NCBI GenBank assembly: GCA_001403775.1
Contig: CYUG01000011.1
Coordinates: 418,547-482,546 of the forward strand
Length of the DNA stretch: 64,000 bases
Origin: Dermabacter indicis
Lineage (GTDB): Bacteria; Actinomycetota; Actinomycetes; Actinomycetales; Dermabacteraceae
Reading direction: 5' to 3'
The notes beneath the pieces were generated by a model that was not told the DNA's origin, searched no databases, and saw only the letters and a list, made by a program, of their open reading frames with translations. The translations under genes were made by a program, and so were the position numbers. This document shows positions 9,428 through 18,115 of this stretch, piece by piece. Every line of letters begins with the position of its first letter. The first letter of the stretch is position 1.

Positions 9428-10177
9428 TTAGTCCTCGAACATCGTGAAGGTTTCGCCGCGTGCGCTGTAGTACGCGAGAACGGCGCGGCGGGCGGCCTCC
9501 ATTTCGGCGCCCTTCTTGCTCGTGCCCTCGCCCGTGCCCGCGAGCGATTCCCCTACGTCTACGTGCGCGCGAAAGTGTTCGGCGTCGCCTTCGGTCCACT
9601 CTTCATAGGTGTAGGTGGGAACGGCGCCGAGGAGCGCACCGATTTCTTGGAGACGCGACTTGTAGTCAAAGGCACCGAGCATGAAGGTGTCGTCGTCGAG
9701 GATCGGCGAAAGAAGTTCAAGCACAAACACGCGAGCTGCTTCCGCGCCGAGACTGAGGTGCACGGCGCCGATGATCGCCTCAACCGCGTCTTCGAGAACG
9801 GAATCGCGGTCACGGCCGCCCGTGAGCGCCTCGCCCTTGCCGAGCTTGAGGTAGGCGCCGAGGTTGTGCAGGCGTGCGATGTGCGAGAGAGCCCTCGTGC
9901 TCACGACCGTCGAGCGGCGGCGCGAGAGCGAGCCCTGCGGCGCCTCGGGAAACGCGCGGTAGAGGTGATCGGCCACGGCGAGGCTCAAAACGGCGTCGCC
10001 AAGGTACTCGAGGCGCTCGTTTTGCGGGCATCCATCGTGCTCGAAGCTGTACGAACGGTGCGTGAGCGCGAGGTCGAGCAGGTCCGGATCAAGCACACCG
10101 TGCAGCGGAAGCGAGGCGAGGAGCCCTGAGCGATCCTCAAGATGGGGTACGGCCTTCCGTTTGCTCTTGCGGCTCAC
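9428..10177 (-). CDS. rnc: Ribonuclease III
   Basis: Double-strand-specific endoribonuclease for rRNA and mRNA processing. The signature RLEYLGDAVLSL (catalytic Glu/Asp) is followed by a second acidic site in EDAVEAIIGA and a C-terminal double-stranded RNA-binding domain ending near DSG/GTSKKGAEMEAARRA-type sequence. At 249 residues the length is normal. It starts with GTG overlapping the stop of yceD by four bases. The lysine/arginine-rich N-terminus (SRKSKRKAV) is slightly extended. Confidence 0.95.
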   Translation of the reverse strand: MSRKSKRKAVPHLEDRSGLLASLPLHGVLDPDLLDLALTHRSYSFEHDGCPQNERLEYLGDAVLSLAVADHLYRAFPEAPQGSLSRRRSTVVSTRALSHIARLHNLGAYLKLGKGEALTGGRDRDSVLEDAVEAIIGAVHLSLGAEAARVFVLELLSPILDDDTFMLGAFDYKSRLQEIGALLGAVPTYTYEEWTEGDAEHFRAHVDVGESLAGTGEGTSKKGAEMEAARRAVLAYYSARGETFTMFED

Positions 10178-10797
10178 TTCTCGCCGCCCTCGCTCTCCTC
10201 ATCATTCTCGAGGAAGCCGGCGAGCGCGGCAAAGCGCGGGTCGTACACCACGTGCTCGTGCTCGGGATCCTCTTCCATACGCTTGCCGCACTGCGAGCAC
10301 AGACCCGGGCAGTCTTCCCGGCACAGCGGCTGGTAGGGAGCGGCCATCGCGAAGGCATCGTGCACGAGGGGACCGAGGTCAATCACGTCGGCTTCGAGAA
10401 CGGGGACGTCCTCTTCTTCGAGTTCCGCAGGAACTTTTTCGGGATAGGTGAAGAGCTCGTCGAATCGCACATCGAGGTGCTCCTCAACGGGGTCGAGGCA
10501 GCGCGAGCATTCGGCGTGCACATCGGCGCTCGCCGTGCCCGTGACATAAATGCCTTCGTCCACCGATTCGAGGCTCGCTTCAACCTTGATCTCATCCCCG
10601 GGCCTTACGGCGAATTCAGGGTCACCCACGGGCTGCTGGGATGTGGCGGTGCGGGTGATGCTTCGTTGCGAGCCGATCTTGTGAATGAGGTCAACAGCGT
10701 CGATCTCGAGATCGAGGCCCGCGTTGAACGGCTTCTCGGCCTGGGCATCTTTCTTGTTGTGGGGGCGCTCCGAGCGCCGGCCCTTCATGTCGGTCAT
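10174..10797 (-). CDS. yceD: YceD/DUF177 family protein
   Basis: A 207-residue DUF177 protein, a family associated with 23S rRNA/L32 biogenesis in bacteria. Two Cys pairs occur in the C-terminal half (CSRCLDP near the middle and CREDCPGLCSQCG), consistent with metal binding. ATG with AAAGGAG five bases upstream. In most bacteria it precedes rpmF (ribosomal protein L32). Here its stop overlaps the rnc start (GTGA), so rpmF is not at this locus. It overlaps coaD upstream by four bases. Confidence 0.9.
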   Translation of the reverse strand: MTDMKGRRSERPHNKKDAQAEKPFNAGLDLEIDAVDLIHKIGSQRSITRTATSQQPVGDPEFAVRPGDEIKVEASLESVDEGIYVTGTASADVHAECSRCLDPVEEHLDVRFDELFTYPEKVPAELEEEDVPVLEADVIDLGPLVHDAFAMAAPYQPLCREDCPGLCSQCGKRMEEDPEHEHVVYDPRFAALAGFLENDEESEGGEK

Positions 10798-11309
10798 GAG
10801 TGCTCCTTTGAGTCTGCGGCGGAGTCGGCATATGCGACCTCGAGTGCGCGAGCGGAGGGGGCGGGAAGATACGGCGTAATCTCACCGCCGAGTGAGTGGA
10901 TCTCTCGCACAAGCGAACTCGAGACGTGCGCGAGTGCGGGATCGGTCAGCAGGAAAAGCGTGTCGAGCGAAGCAAGATCCATGTTGGCTCGCGCCATGGG
11001 CTCCTCGTACGCGAGGTCCTGGGCGTTCCTGAGCCCCTTGATGAGGTGGGTCGCGCCGAGCTTCTTCGCGCCTTCCACAAGGAGGCCTGCGGGCAGCGCT
11101 TCCACGCTCGTCCTATCGGCGAGCCCTTCGTTTTCGAGGGTTTCGCGAATCGCTTCGCAGCGCGCATCGAAGGGGATGTGCGCGCTCTTGTGAGGGTTGT
11201 GGGCGACGGCGACGACTACGCGATCGCTAAGCGCATGCGCGCGCCTCACGAGATCGAGGTGGCCGAGCGTGAACGGGTCGAAGGAGCCCGGAATGAGCGC
11301 GGTGAGCAT
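10794..11309 (-). CDS. coaD: Phosphopantetheine adenylyltransferase
   Basis: Penultimate step of coenzyme A synthesis: 4'-phosphopantetheine + ATP to dephospho-CoA. The 171-residue product starts MLTALIPGSFDPFTLGHLD, the nucleotidyltransferase T/HxGH motif (TLGH), and has the C-terminal VSSSLVREI motif. No Shine-Dalgarno sequence is visible. A TAGGCT box six bases before the ATG, overlapping the rsmD stop codon, suggests an additional leaderless transcript. The stop overlaps the yceD start (ATGA). Confidence 0.95.
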   Translation of the reverse strand: MLTALIPGSFDPFTLGHLDLVRRAHALSDRVVVAVAHNPHKSAHIPFDARCEAIRETLENEGLADRTSVEALPAGLLVEGAKKLGATHLIKGLRNAQDLAYEEPMARANMDLASLDTLFLLTDPALAHVSSSLVREIHSLGGEITPYLPAPSARALEVAYADSAADSKEHS

Positions 11310-11315
11310 GCGTTA

Positions 11316-11321
11316 AGCCTA
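11316..11321 (-). promoter_or_regulatory. Candidate -10 for a leaderless coaD transcript
   Basis: Minus-strand TAGGCT, six bases from the coaD ATG. It overlaps the TAG stop of rsmD. One of several such start arrangements in the window. Confidence 0.4.
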
Positions 11322-11900
11322 CCGGCTCGCCTCTGTGATCGCAGGGTCGAGGTAGGTGAAGTATTCGACTCTCGTGTCGCCAAAATCGCGGTGGCCCTCG
11401 TCCACGAAGTGTTTGGGCAGTGGTGTCGCTTCGCTCCGAGCGGAGCGTTCGAGCACGATCATCGCCTCGTCGGCGAGCTCGCCGGCTTCTCCGAGCCCGG
11501 TCACGAGGCGCGCGAGTTCTTCGGTGGCAACGGCGTAGGGCGGGTCGGCACACACGAGAGTGAAGGGGCCTTCGGGCCGGGGTCCGACGCTTGCCTGGCC
11601 GCACTCGACCCTGAGGTCTCTCGTGAGTCCGAGCGTGCGGGCGGCTTCGCTGATGGCCTTCGCCGTGGGCCGGTGCGCTTCGACGAGGACGGCGAAGAAG
11701 GCGCCTCGAGAGAGGGCTTCGAAGGCGAGCGCGCCGGTTCCCGAGAAGAGGTCGAGGACCGTGGCGCCCTCAACGACGCCCCAGGACTCGAGCCTCGAAA
11801 ACAGCGATTCGCGCACGCGATCACTCGTGGGCCGCGTGCGGTTCGTGGGAGGGGAAGGAACGGTACGCCCACCGAGCCTTCCGGCAATAATGCGCGGCAT
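11319..11900 (-). CDS. rsmD: 16S rRNA (guanine966-N2)-methyltransferase
   Basis: SAM-dependent methyltransferase modifying G966 of 16S rRNA. The 193 residues include the SAM loop LDLFSGTGALAFEAL and the N6/N2-amino methylase motif DPPY in VCADPPYAV; the N-terminus (MPRIIAGRLGGR) is family-typical. ATG with AAAGGAG six bases upstream, only two bases after the recG stop. The recG-rsmD-coaD order is widely conserved, supporting the call. Confidence 0.94.
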   Translation of the reverse strand: MPRIIAGRLGGRTVPSPPTNRTRPTSDRVRESLFSRLESWGVVEGATVLDLFSGTGALAFEALSRGAFFAVLVEAHRPTAKAISEAARTLGLTRDLRVECGQASVGPRPEGPFTLVCADPPYAVATEELARLVTGLGEAGELADEAMIVLERSARSEATPLPKHFVDEGHRDFGDTRVEYFTYLDPAITEASR

Positions 11901-11902
11901 GT

Positions 11903-14161
11903 TCAGCTCCTTTCGAGGTCGTCGACTCCGCGGGTGCTGTGGCGCGCGATCGCGGCATCGAGAGCGTCGTGTTCGCTCGGGGTGGGCGGCGCAAGACTGC
12001 TCGTCGTGAGGGAGCCGCGCGCAAGGGCCTCCGTCACGAGCGCATCTTCGCGCGCCTCAAGAATCATGCGCGCGTCGCGGCCAACGTCGAGGAAGCGCAC
12101 GGCAACGGACGTGCCCGATTGGATATCGCCCACGAGATCGCCGCCTCCGCGACGCTCAAGGTCGAGCTCGGCGAGAGCGAAGCCATCTGTCGTTTCCGCG
12201 AGCTCCGTGAGCCCGCCGTGCTGCGCGCTCCCCCGCCCAAATTGCGTCGCGAAGAAGGCGATGCCGGGATGGCTGCCGCGCCCGATTCGACCGCGAAGCT
12301 GATGGAGCTGGGCGAGGCCGAAGCGTTCGGCGTCGAGCACGATCATGACGCTCGCATTCGGCACGTCGACGCCCACTTCGATGACCGTGGTTGCCACGAG
12401 CATGTCGATCTCGCCGGCGGCGAATGCCTCCATACGCTCGCGTTTGAGGTCGCTCGGGAGCCTGCCGTGCAGCTCCTCGATGCGGAGGGAATCGAACCCC
12501 GGCTTCGCGCGGAGCATGTCGAGCGTCGGGGTAACCGCATGGAGCGGGTGCTCGGGTCCGAGGGCGAGCACGGAAGGGTCGCCAGGACCGCCAAGCGCCT
12601 CCACCCCACTCACCCCGCTCACCTCTTCAGGATCGATGCGCGGACACACCACAAACGCTTGGCGCCCCGCGCGGATCTCTTCGAGCGCGCGCTCCCACAT
12701 GCGCTCGCGCCATGCGTCGTCTCCAAGAGGAACGACGAACGACGAGACTTCCGCGCCTTCGCGCGGGCGTCCCTTGAGCGTCAGTGAATCAAGGTCGCCC
12801 ACGAGGGCGAGTGCCGCCGAGCGAGGAATGGGCGTCGCTGTCATGACCATCATGTGTGGGCGAAGCTCCCCCGGTCCCTTGGAGCGGAGCTGGCGGCGGT
12901 GATCCACGCCGAAGCGATGTTGCTCGTCGATGATCACGAGACCGAGCTTCAAGAAATCAACGCTCTCGGTTAAAAGCGCGTGGGTGCCCACGGCGATACC
13001 CGCCTCACCACTCATGAGGTCGAGGAGGCTCTCGCGGCGCTCGGAAGCCTTCTGGGCCCCCACGAGAAGCCTCACGCGCGTGGCTGCGCTACGGGCATCG
13101 AGATGGCCGCGACGCGCGAGGTCGCCGAGCATCGTCGTGATCGTCGCGTAGTGTTGACGAGCGAGCACCTCGGTGGGCGCGAGTAGCGCCGCCTGGTACC
13201 CGGAATCGACAGCGCGCGCCATGGCACGCAACGCGACGACAGTTTTTCCCGAGCCCACATCGCCCTGGAGGAGCAGCGACGTGGGATGCGACTCGGCGAT
13301 CCGCTCGGCGATCTGCTCCCCAACCTCCTCTTGCGACGACGTGAGCTGGAACGGCAGGCGCTCGTCGAGGGCACGGCTGAGGTCCCCGTACGTCGCGAGG
13401 GTCGGTGCGGAATCCGTGACATCCTGCGCTCGCCGCCTCGCGAAGATCGACTGGATGATGAAGGCCTCCTCGAAACGGAAGTACCTCAGGGCACGCTCGA
13501 CATCCTCACTTTCGTGGGGCGCGTGAAGGAGCCGCGCAGCTTCGTGAATGCTCGGCAAGTCGCGCTCGCGCCTGATCGCCGCGGGGATCACTTCGCGAAG
13601 GGCGCTCGCATGTCTCAACGCCTTGGCGAAAACCGCGCGCATGAGCTTTTGCGTAACCGAGCCTCGAAGGGGGTACACGGGAGCTGGCTCGAGCGCCTTC
13701 GCAATATCGCGCTCTTCCTCCGCAGAAGGGTCCTCCGCGAGAAGCACGTAATCGGGGTGGGCGATTTGGTTCTCACCTCGATAGCGCGAGACGGTTCCAC
13801 TCACAAGGATCCGCGTGCCCTCGCGTAGGCGGCTCATGTGCCAGCTCACGAGGTGTGCCTTGAAGAGGAAGAAGGTCAGTTGGATGCTCTCTCCCTCGTC
13901 ATCGCGCACGCGCACGTCGAGGAGGGTCCCCCTGCGGTGTTTCATCATGCGCTCGCGCGCGCGCTCGACGGTCACGATTACGGAGATGTCTTCGCCCTCG
14001 CTCAAGTGTCGAAGGTCGCGAAGGGGGCCGGGCGCGGCGTAACGGCGAGGCGGAATCCGCACGAGGTCCTCGAGGTCTCGCGCCCCGAGGCCGCGCGCGG
14101 CAGCGCTCTCCTTCGGAGTGAAGAGGCCCGCGGGGAAACCGTCGGACTTCGACTGCACCAC
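11903..14161 (-). CDS. recG: ATP-dependent DNA helicase RecG
   Basis: Replication-fork regression and branch-migration helicase. An N-terminal wedge/OB domain is followed by a helicase core with Walker [12 protein letters not shown] and the RecG box [11 protein letters not shown], then a second helicase domain. The frame is open to a GTG at 14191. I chose GTG at 14161 because AAGGAG precedes it by five bases; the adjacent GTG at 14158, eight bases from the same site, is equally plausible. That gives about 752 residues. It faces away from rpmB across a 214-base gap that includes rpmB's promoter region. Confidence 0.94.
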   Translation of the reverse strand: MVQSKSDGFPAGLFTPKESAAARGLGARDLEDLVRIPPRRYAAPGPLRDLRHLSEGEDISVIVTVERARERMMKHRRGTLLDVRVRDDEGESIQLTFFLFKAHLVSWHMSRLREGTRILVSGTVSRYRGENQIAHPDYVLLAEDPSAEEERDIAKALEPAPVYPLRGSVTQKLMRAVFAKALRHASALREVIPAAIRRERDLPSIHEAARLLHAPHESEDVERALRYFRFEEAFIIQSIFARRRAQDVTDSAPTLATYGDLSRALDERLPFQLTSSQEEVGEQIAERIAESHPTSLLLQGDVGSGKTVVALRAMARAVDSGYQAALLAPTEVLARQHYATITTMLGDLARRGHLDARSAATRVRLLVGAQKASERRESLLDLMSGEAGIAVGTHALLTESVDFLKLGLVIIDEQHRFGVDHRRQLRSKGPGELRPHMMVMTATPIPRSAALALVGDLDSLTLKGRPREGAEVSSFVVPLGDDAWRERMWERALEEIRAGRQAFVVCPRIDPEEVSGVSGVEALGGPGDPSVLALGPEHPLHAVTPTLDMLRAKPGFDSLRIEELHGRLPSDLKRERMEAFAAGEIDMLVATTVIEVGVDVPNASVMIVLDAERFGLAQLHQLRGRIGRGSHPGIAFFATQFGRGSAQHGGLTELAETTDGFALAELDLERRGGGDLVGDIQSGTSVAVRFLDVGRDARMILEAREDALVTEALARGSLTTSSLAPPTPSEHDALDAAIARHSTRGVDDLERS

Positions 14162-14375
14162 GCTTGCTCCTTCCGCGCTGCCTGTACTCACCGCATTCTT
14201 TCACGCCCTCCACGCTGGTGTGGCTGACTACACAGGGGCTATGGGCAGATCCCTATCGCTCTTCGCCCGCGAGTGGGCTATGCTTTTGGGGTTGCCCAGC
14301 GCCACGCGGCTCGATCCGCTGCATGAGCCTCGGCGCACAAGATCAAGTACGTTAGCGATTATTCAGGAGAACACC

Positions 14376-14567
14376 GTGGCTTCCAAGTGTGACATTTGCG
14401 CCAAGGGCCCGAGCTTCGGCAAGAGCGTTTCCCACTCGCACCGTCGCACCTCGCGCCGCTGGAGCCCCAACATCCAGTCCGTGCGCACCGTGATCGGCGG
14501 CACCCCGAAGCGCCTCAACGTGTGCACCTCGTGCCTCAAGGCCGGCAAGATTCAGCGCGCCGCCTGA
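14376..14567 (+). CDS. rpmB: 50S ribosomal protein L28
   Basis: Large-subunit ribosomal protein of 63 residues. It starts [20 protein letters not shown] and carries two Cys pairs (CDIC and CTSC), that is, the zinc-binding form of L28. GTG start with AGGAG seven bases upstream. It is transcribed alone and ends in a strong terminator at 14601-14629. The region 14162-14375 between recG and this gene holds no other gene; a TATGCT at 14279-14284 is a possible -10, without a clear -35. Confidence 0.96.
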   Translation: MASKCDICAKGPSFGKSVSHSHRRTSRRWSPNIQSVRTVIGGTPKRLNVCTSCLKAGKIQRAA

Positions 14568-14600
14568 GCATCCGGGCGCTGCCCGAGCGAAAGCTTTGAC

Positions 14601-14629
14601 AAGGACCTCCCCCAGGGGAGGTCCTTTTC
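14601..14629 (+). terminator. Rho-independent terminator of rpmB
   Basis: An 11-bp perfect stem (14601-14611 with 14616-14626), a 4-base loop, and a short T run that begins in the stem's end. It lies 34 bases after the rpmB stop. Confidence 0.85.
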
Positions 14630-14710
14630 GCATGCCGCAATGAGCGGAGTTCTGCGCCCCCCTCGCTCACGACTGCCACGGAAAAATCGGCGCACGCGGG
14701 GACAAAGCCC

Positions 14711-15370
14711 CTACTCCGGGGCACCCATCGACGAGACCACAACCGCAAAGCCAGGGTCTTCGCTTGCAGGGCGCAGATCCCACGTCGAGAACACCTGCGG
14801 GGCATCGAATCCGGCTCTAGACGCATCCGCAACATAGCTCTCGAGCGAATACCCGCGTGCGGTGCCGAAGCCTGCAACGACGCGGCCACCGGGGCGCACG
14901 AGCTTCGCGAAGTTTTCAAGAACGCGGCGCCTATCGCCCTCGGCGATGAACGACACGACGTTTCCCGCCGCGACAATGACATCGAACGAGGCGATGGACT
15001 CCTCTCCAAGGAGCTCGCAGGACTCCGCGAGATCACCCGCGATCCACCGCGGCCCGGGTGACCTGCGTTCCGCATACGCCACGAGAGTCGGGTCGAGGTC
15101 GATCCCCACAACGTGGTGGCCGCGCCTCGCGAGCTCCGCGCCCACGCGGCCCGTTCCGCTCCCGGCATCGAGAATCCTCGCGCCCCGAGGGGCAAGCGCG
15201 TCGATCATCCGCGCCTCGCCGTCGAGGTCCTTGCCCGCTTCGCGCATGCGCTCCCAGCGCTCGATATACCACTCGGAATGATTCGGGTTTCGCTCGAGAT
15301 TGCGGGTCCACTGGGACTTCCCCGGCGAACCGGGGCCGGGATTCATGGGCATGATCGGCATGGAAGGCAT
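14711..15370 (-). CDS. SAM-dependent class I methyltransferase
   Basis: Methyltransferase of 219 residues with unknown substrate. The SAM-binding motif I is ILDAGSGTGRVGAEL, followed by the acidic motif II GIDLDPTL and a GGRVVAGFG strand. It resembles small-molecule methyltransferases rather than rRNA enzymes. The start is uncertain: ATG at 15370 or ATG at 15361, both near GGGAAG. It lies nine bases after thiL, so it is probably the last gene of a GNAT-thiL-methyltransferase operon. Confidence 0.85.
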   Translation of the reverse strand: MPSMPIMPMNPGPGSPGKSQWTRNLERNPNHSEWYIERWERMREAGKDLDGEARMIDALAPRGARILDAGSGTGRVGAELARRGHHVVGIDLDPTLVAYAERRSPGPRWIAGDLAESCELLGEESIASFDVIVAAGNVVSFIAEGDRRRVLENFAKLVRPGGRVVAGFGTARGYSLESYVADASRAGFDAPQVFSTWDLRPASEDPGFAVVVSSMGAPE

Positions 15371-15379
15371 CTTCCCACC

Positions 15380-16408
15380 CTAAAGGGAAAAATGGTCCCA
15401 ACCGTGCATCGAAAGCGGGGAACCGTCGAGGAGAACACTGCCTTCGCCCGCACCAGGGGTCACGCGTCCGATTTTGCGGAACTCTGCACGCACCTCGGCG
15501 CTTTCAGCCCACGTCGCCGCGGGGAACGTTGCGAGCATGAGGTGCTCCTCCCCCGAGCCGAGAACCCATTCCATGGGATCCACGTCAAAAACGTCGGCGA
15601 GGGGCGCAAGGAGAGCGCGATCGCTCTCGAGCGCCGCAGATGAAAGGTCGAGGTTCACGCCGCTCGCCCGGGCAATCCGGCTCGCATCGCGCACGAGACC
15701 GTCAGAAATGTCGATCATCGCGCTCGCCTTTCGCCCCGCACCCCAGCCAGCTGAGATCGCGGGCTCGGGCGCGAGATGCCACGCGAAGGCGCGCTTCGCG
15801 AGCCGCACGATCATGTCGCCCATAGCGTCGATATTGGGCAGGGTGGTGTCGGACTTCCCGAGAACCTGCGCGAGACCGGCGCTGCTAAGCCCAAGGACAC
15901 TGCCTCCCACGGCGAGAACATCCCCCGCTCGCGCGCCCGAGCGCATCACCGCCGAGCCGGGTTTTGCGAGCTCGCCAATCGCCGTGATCGAAAGTGTAAG
16001 TTCACGAGCCGTGCCAAGGTCCCCGCCGATGACCGAGGCCCCGACGCCGTGAGCTTCACGTGCGATTCCCTCGGCAATGCCTTCGAGAACCGTGATCGAA
16101 GTGCCCTTATCGGCGAGGACAGTCGTGAGTAGCCAGCGCGGCTTCGCCCCCATCGCGGCGACATCTGCGAGGTTCTGCACGGCAGCCTTGCGGCCGATGC
16201 TCACGGGATCGGAAATGCCGAGAATGAAGTCGTAGCCCTCCACCATCGCATCCGTCGTGAACACAAGTTCTCCCGAGGAGCGCACAACGGCGCAATCATC
16301 GCCCGGGCCAACCGTCACAGCCGCATCGTCGTGCTGGAACAGAGGGAAAAGACGCTCGAGAATGCCTGATTCGCCAAGCTCACTGAGGCTTCGCTCACTC
16401 CGGGCCAT
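15380..16408 (-). CDS. thiL: Thiamine-monophosphate kinase
   Basis: Last step of thiamine diphosphate synthesis: phosphorylation of thiamine monophosphate by ATP. The 342 residues match the PurM/ThiL fold with the acidic metal/ATP site GPGDDCAVV and TTDAMVEGYDF, and a C-terminal ISDGLVRDA motif. ATG with AAGGAG six bases upstream, within the end of the preceding GNAT gene, whose TGA directly abuts the ATG. No TPP riboswitch is visible upstream. Confidence 0.94.
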   Translation of the reverse strand: MARSERSLSELGESGILERLFPLFQHDDAAVTVGPGDDCAVVRSSGELVFTTDAMVEGYDFILGISDPVSIGRKAAVQNLADVAAMGAKPRWLLTTVLADKGTSITVLEGIAEGIAREAHGVGASVIGGDLGTARELTLSITAIGELAKPGSAVMRSGARAGDVLAVGGSVLGLSSAGLAQVLGKSDTTLPNIDAMGDMIVRLAKRAFAWHLAPEPAISAGWGAGRKASAMIDISDGLVRDASRIARASGVNLDLSSAALESDRALLAPLADVFDVDPMEWVLGSGEEHLMLATFPAATWAESAEVRAEFRKIGRVTPGAGEGSVLLDGSPLSMHGWDHFSL

Positions 16409-17500
16409 TCACATCTCCTTGAGCTCGCCCTCGAACGCCAGCACCTTCGCGACCGTGCGATAGCCGAGACGTTCATTCACGGCATTGATATGCGTGTTGG
16501 TGTGGTTCGTGTACGTCCGGATCACGTCGACCTTCGACTCGGTCTCGGTCAAGAGGCGATGCGTCATGAGCTTGAGTGCAAGGCCAAGGTTGTGGCCCCG
16601 ATGTTCGGGCATGACTACAGTGATGGCCTGTTCGCCAAGTCGTGAACCGTCCTCGCGGAACATCACGTACGAGGTACCCGCGAAGCTCCCATTCGGGGCG
16701 AGGGCCACAGCGGTGAGGCGTCGATACCCACGCGCGGCGCTCCTGGCTTCGATCGCTCGTACTCGCTCTTCGTCATACTCGGGCGTCTCGAGCTCGGACT
16801 TCTCGCTCGGAACATCCGTACTCATCTGATTGAGAAGCACGCACCACTGATCCATGTGCTCCTCGGGCACGTCACCTTCCCACGTGATGATGCGGTATTT
16901 GCCAAGGGAAGCCTCGACCTCAACGTGAAGATCCTCCACGAGGTCACGATCGAGTGGGAGGGATACGGTGCTCACGAACTCCGTAGCAGTCTTGCTAAGG
17001 CCGAGCCAGGTCGCGATTCTTGAAGCGGGAAGCTCCTCTTCCGCCTGGGTCGAATCCGCATGGGTAAGCGCGTATCCGAATGCCTTCGGGCGCCCTTCAC
17101 TCTTCATGACCTCACGCAGAGCATCCATGAGCATCGTGCCTATGCCCTTGCCGCGCCACGCGGGGTACACGACCAGCTCAACTTCTTGCGTATCGGTATT
17201 CTCGCTCAGCGGAAGCGCAAGCTCCGCGAGCCCGGCGATCATGCGCGCACCTTCGAGGCTCTCGATCTCCGCCACGAGATGATACGAACGCTTCTTCTCG
17301 GTGTCCTCGTGTTCAGCGCGAAGCTCGGCCGGCGTGCGGCGCTCGTGGGAGCCGCAGAATTCTTCGTCGAGTACGCGGTGAAGATCCCAGTACTGCTTCA
17401 GCTCAGCATCGCTCGAGTGGTCGAGGAACCGCACCGTGACGTGCGGTCCTTCGGGGAAAAGCTGCTCGGTGCGGGGCGTCAGTGCGTACTTCTCGCTCAT
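16409..17500 (-). CDS. Tandem GNAT-family N-acetyltransferase
   Basis: A 363-residue protein with two GNAT domains. The first has the acetyl-CoA loop VYPAWRGKGIGTML, the second MPEHRGHNLGLALK, so both appear able to bind acetyl-CoA. The substrate is unknown. It is longer than, and not obviously the same as, the mycothiol acetyltransferase MshD, which is also a tandem GNAT. The ATG at 17500 was preferred to the upstream in-frame ATG at 17533. A GATAAT/TAATCT box lies 8-10 bases upstream, so its mRNA may have little or no leader. It abuts thiL. Confidence 0.82.
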   Translation of the reverse strand: MSEKYALTPRTEQLFPEGPHVTVRFLDHSSDAELKQYWDLHRVLDEEFCGSHERRTPAELRAEHEDTEKKRSYHLVAEIESLEGARMIAGLAELALPLSENTDTQEVELVVYPAWRGKGIGTMLMDALREVMKSEGRPKAFGYALTHADSTQAEEELPASRIATWLGLSKTATEFVSTVSLPLDRDLVEDLHVEVEASLGKYRIITWEGDVPEEHMDQWCVLLNQMSTDVPSEKSELETPEYDEERVRAIEARSAARGYRRLTAVALAPNGSFAGTSYVMFREDGSRLGEQAITVVMPEHRGHNLGLALKLMTHRLLTETESKVDVIRTYTNHTNTHINAVNERLGYRTVAKVLAFEGELKEM

Positions 17501-17553
17501 GGTCACCAAGATTATCAGCTTTCGTCCAGGCACTCACTACTCGGTCAGAGAGT

Positions 17554-17559
17554 TAGGCT
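17554..17559 (+). promoter_or_regulatory. Candidate -10 of leaderless DUF3515 gene
   Basis: TAGGCT seven bases before the ATG at 17567, with no Shine-Dalgarno sequence. No -35 is recognisable. Confidence 0.45.
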
Positions 17560-17566
17560 GGTGTTC

Positions 17567-18097
17567 ATGATTCCCACACCCCCGCTCGATGCTCGCGAGC
17601 GTGTTCCTCGCCGCGCAACCGGTGTTGCGCTCGCGATCGGAAGCATCCTCACCCTTGCCTCGTGTGGTGCCGTCGTCGTTCCGCAGCCCGAAGCAGACCC
17701 CGCAAGCCCGCGCTGCGCCGAGGTCATGGTGGCGCTCCCGGATGTCCTTCTCGGCCTCAACCGAAGCGAAACCACGGCCCAATCAACGGCGGCGTGGGGA
17801 TCGGGGGACAGCACGATCGTGCTTCGATGCGGCGTGACCCCTCCCCCGCCCACAACCGACCTGTGCACAACGATCGCCTCGCGCAACGGTACGGAGATCG
17901 ATTGGATCGTCAAAGAAGACGAGAAACGAGGGATCGTGCATATGACAACCTACGGGCGCGAACCCGCCGTTGACCTCACCGTGCCGCGCGAGGTCGCACC
18001 GGATCAGCCGAGTGCCGCGGCGATCGATCTTGCGGGCCTTCTCTCGCGGATTCCGCAATCGGGAGGGCGTTGCCTCGCGTTCGAGGATGCCGAGTAG
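17567..18097 (+). CDS. DUF3515 lipoprotein
   Basis: A 176-residue secreted lipoprotein of unknown function. The N-terminus has a basic region, a hydrophobic core (GVALAIGSILTLAS) and a lipobox ending in Cys33 (LASCG). Further cysteines (Cys50, one near 98, one near 108, one near 170) could form disulphides outside the cell. The family occurs in actinobacteria, commonly beside ddl and thiL as here. It is convergent with ddl, with 18 bases between. The ATG at 17567 has no ribosome-binding site but has a -10-like box seven bases before it. Confidence 0.8.
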   Translation: MIPTPPLDARERVPRRATGVALAIGSILTLASCGAVVVPQPEADPASPRCAEVMVALPDVLLGLNRSETTAQSTAAWGSGDSTIVLRCGVTPPPPTTDLCTTIASRNGTEIDWIVKEDEKRGIVHMTTYGREPAVDLTVPREVAPDQPSAAAIDLAGLLSRIPQSGGRCLAFEDAE

Positions 18098-18115
18098 TCC
18101 TCAGCGCACGAGCTT

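Noticed and set aside
10896..12302. 468-codon plus-strand frame opposite coaD, rsmD and recG
   Set aside because: Lies entirely opposite well-identified genes and has biased, low-information composition.
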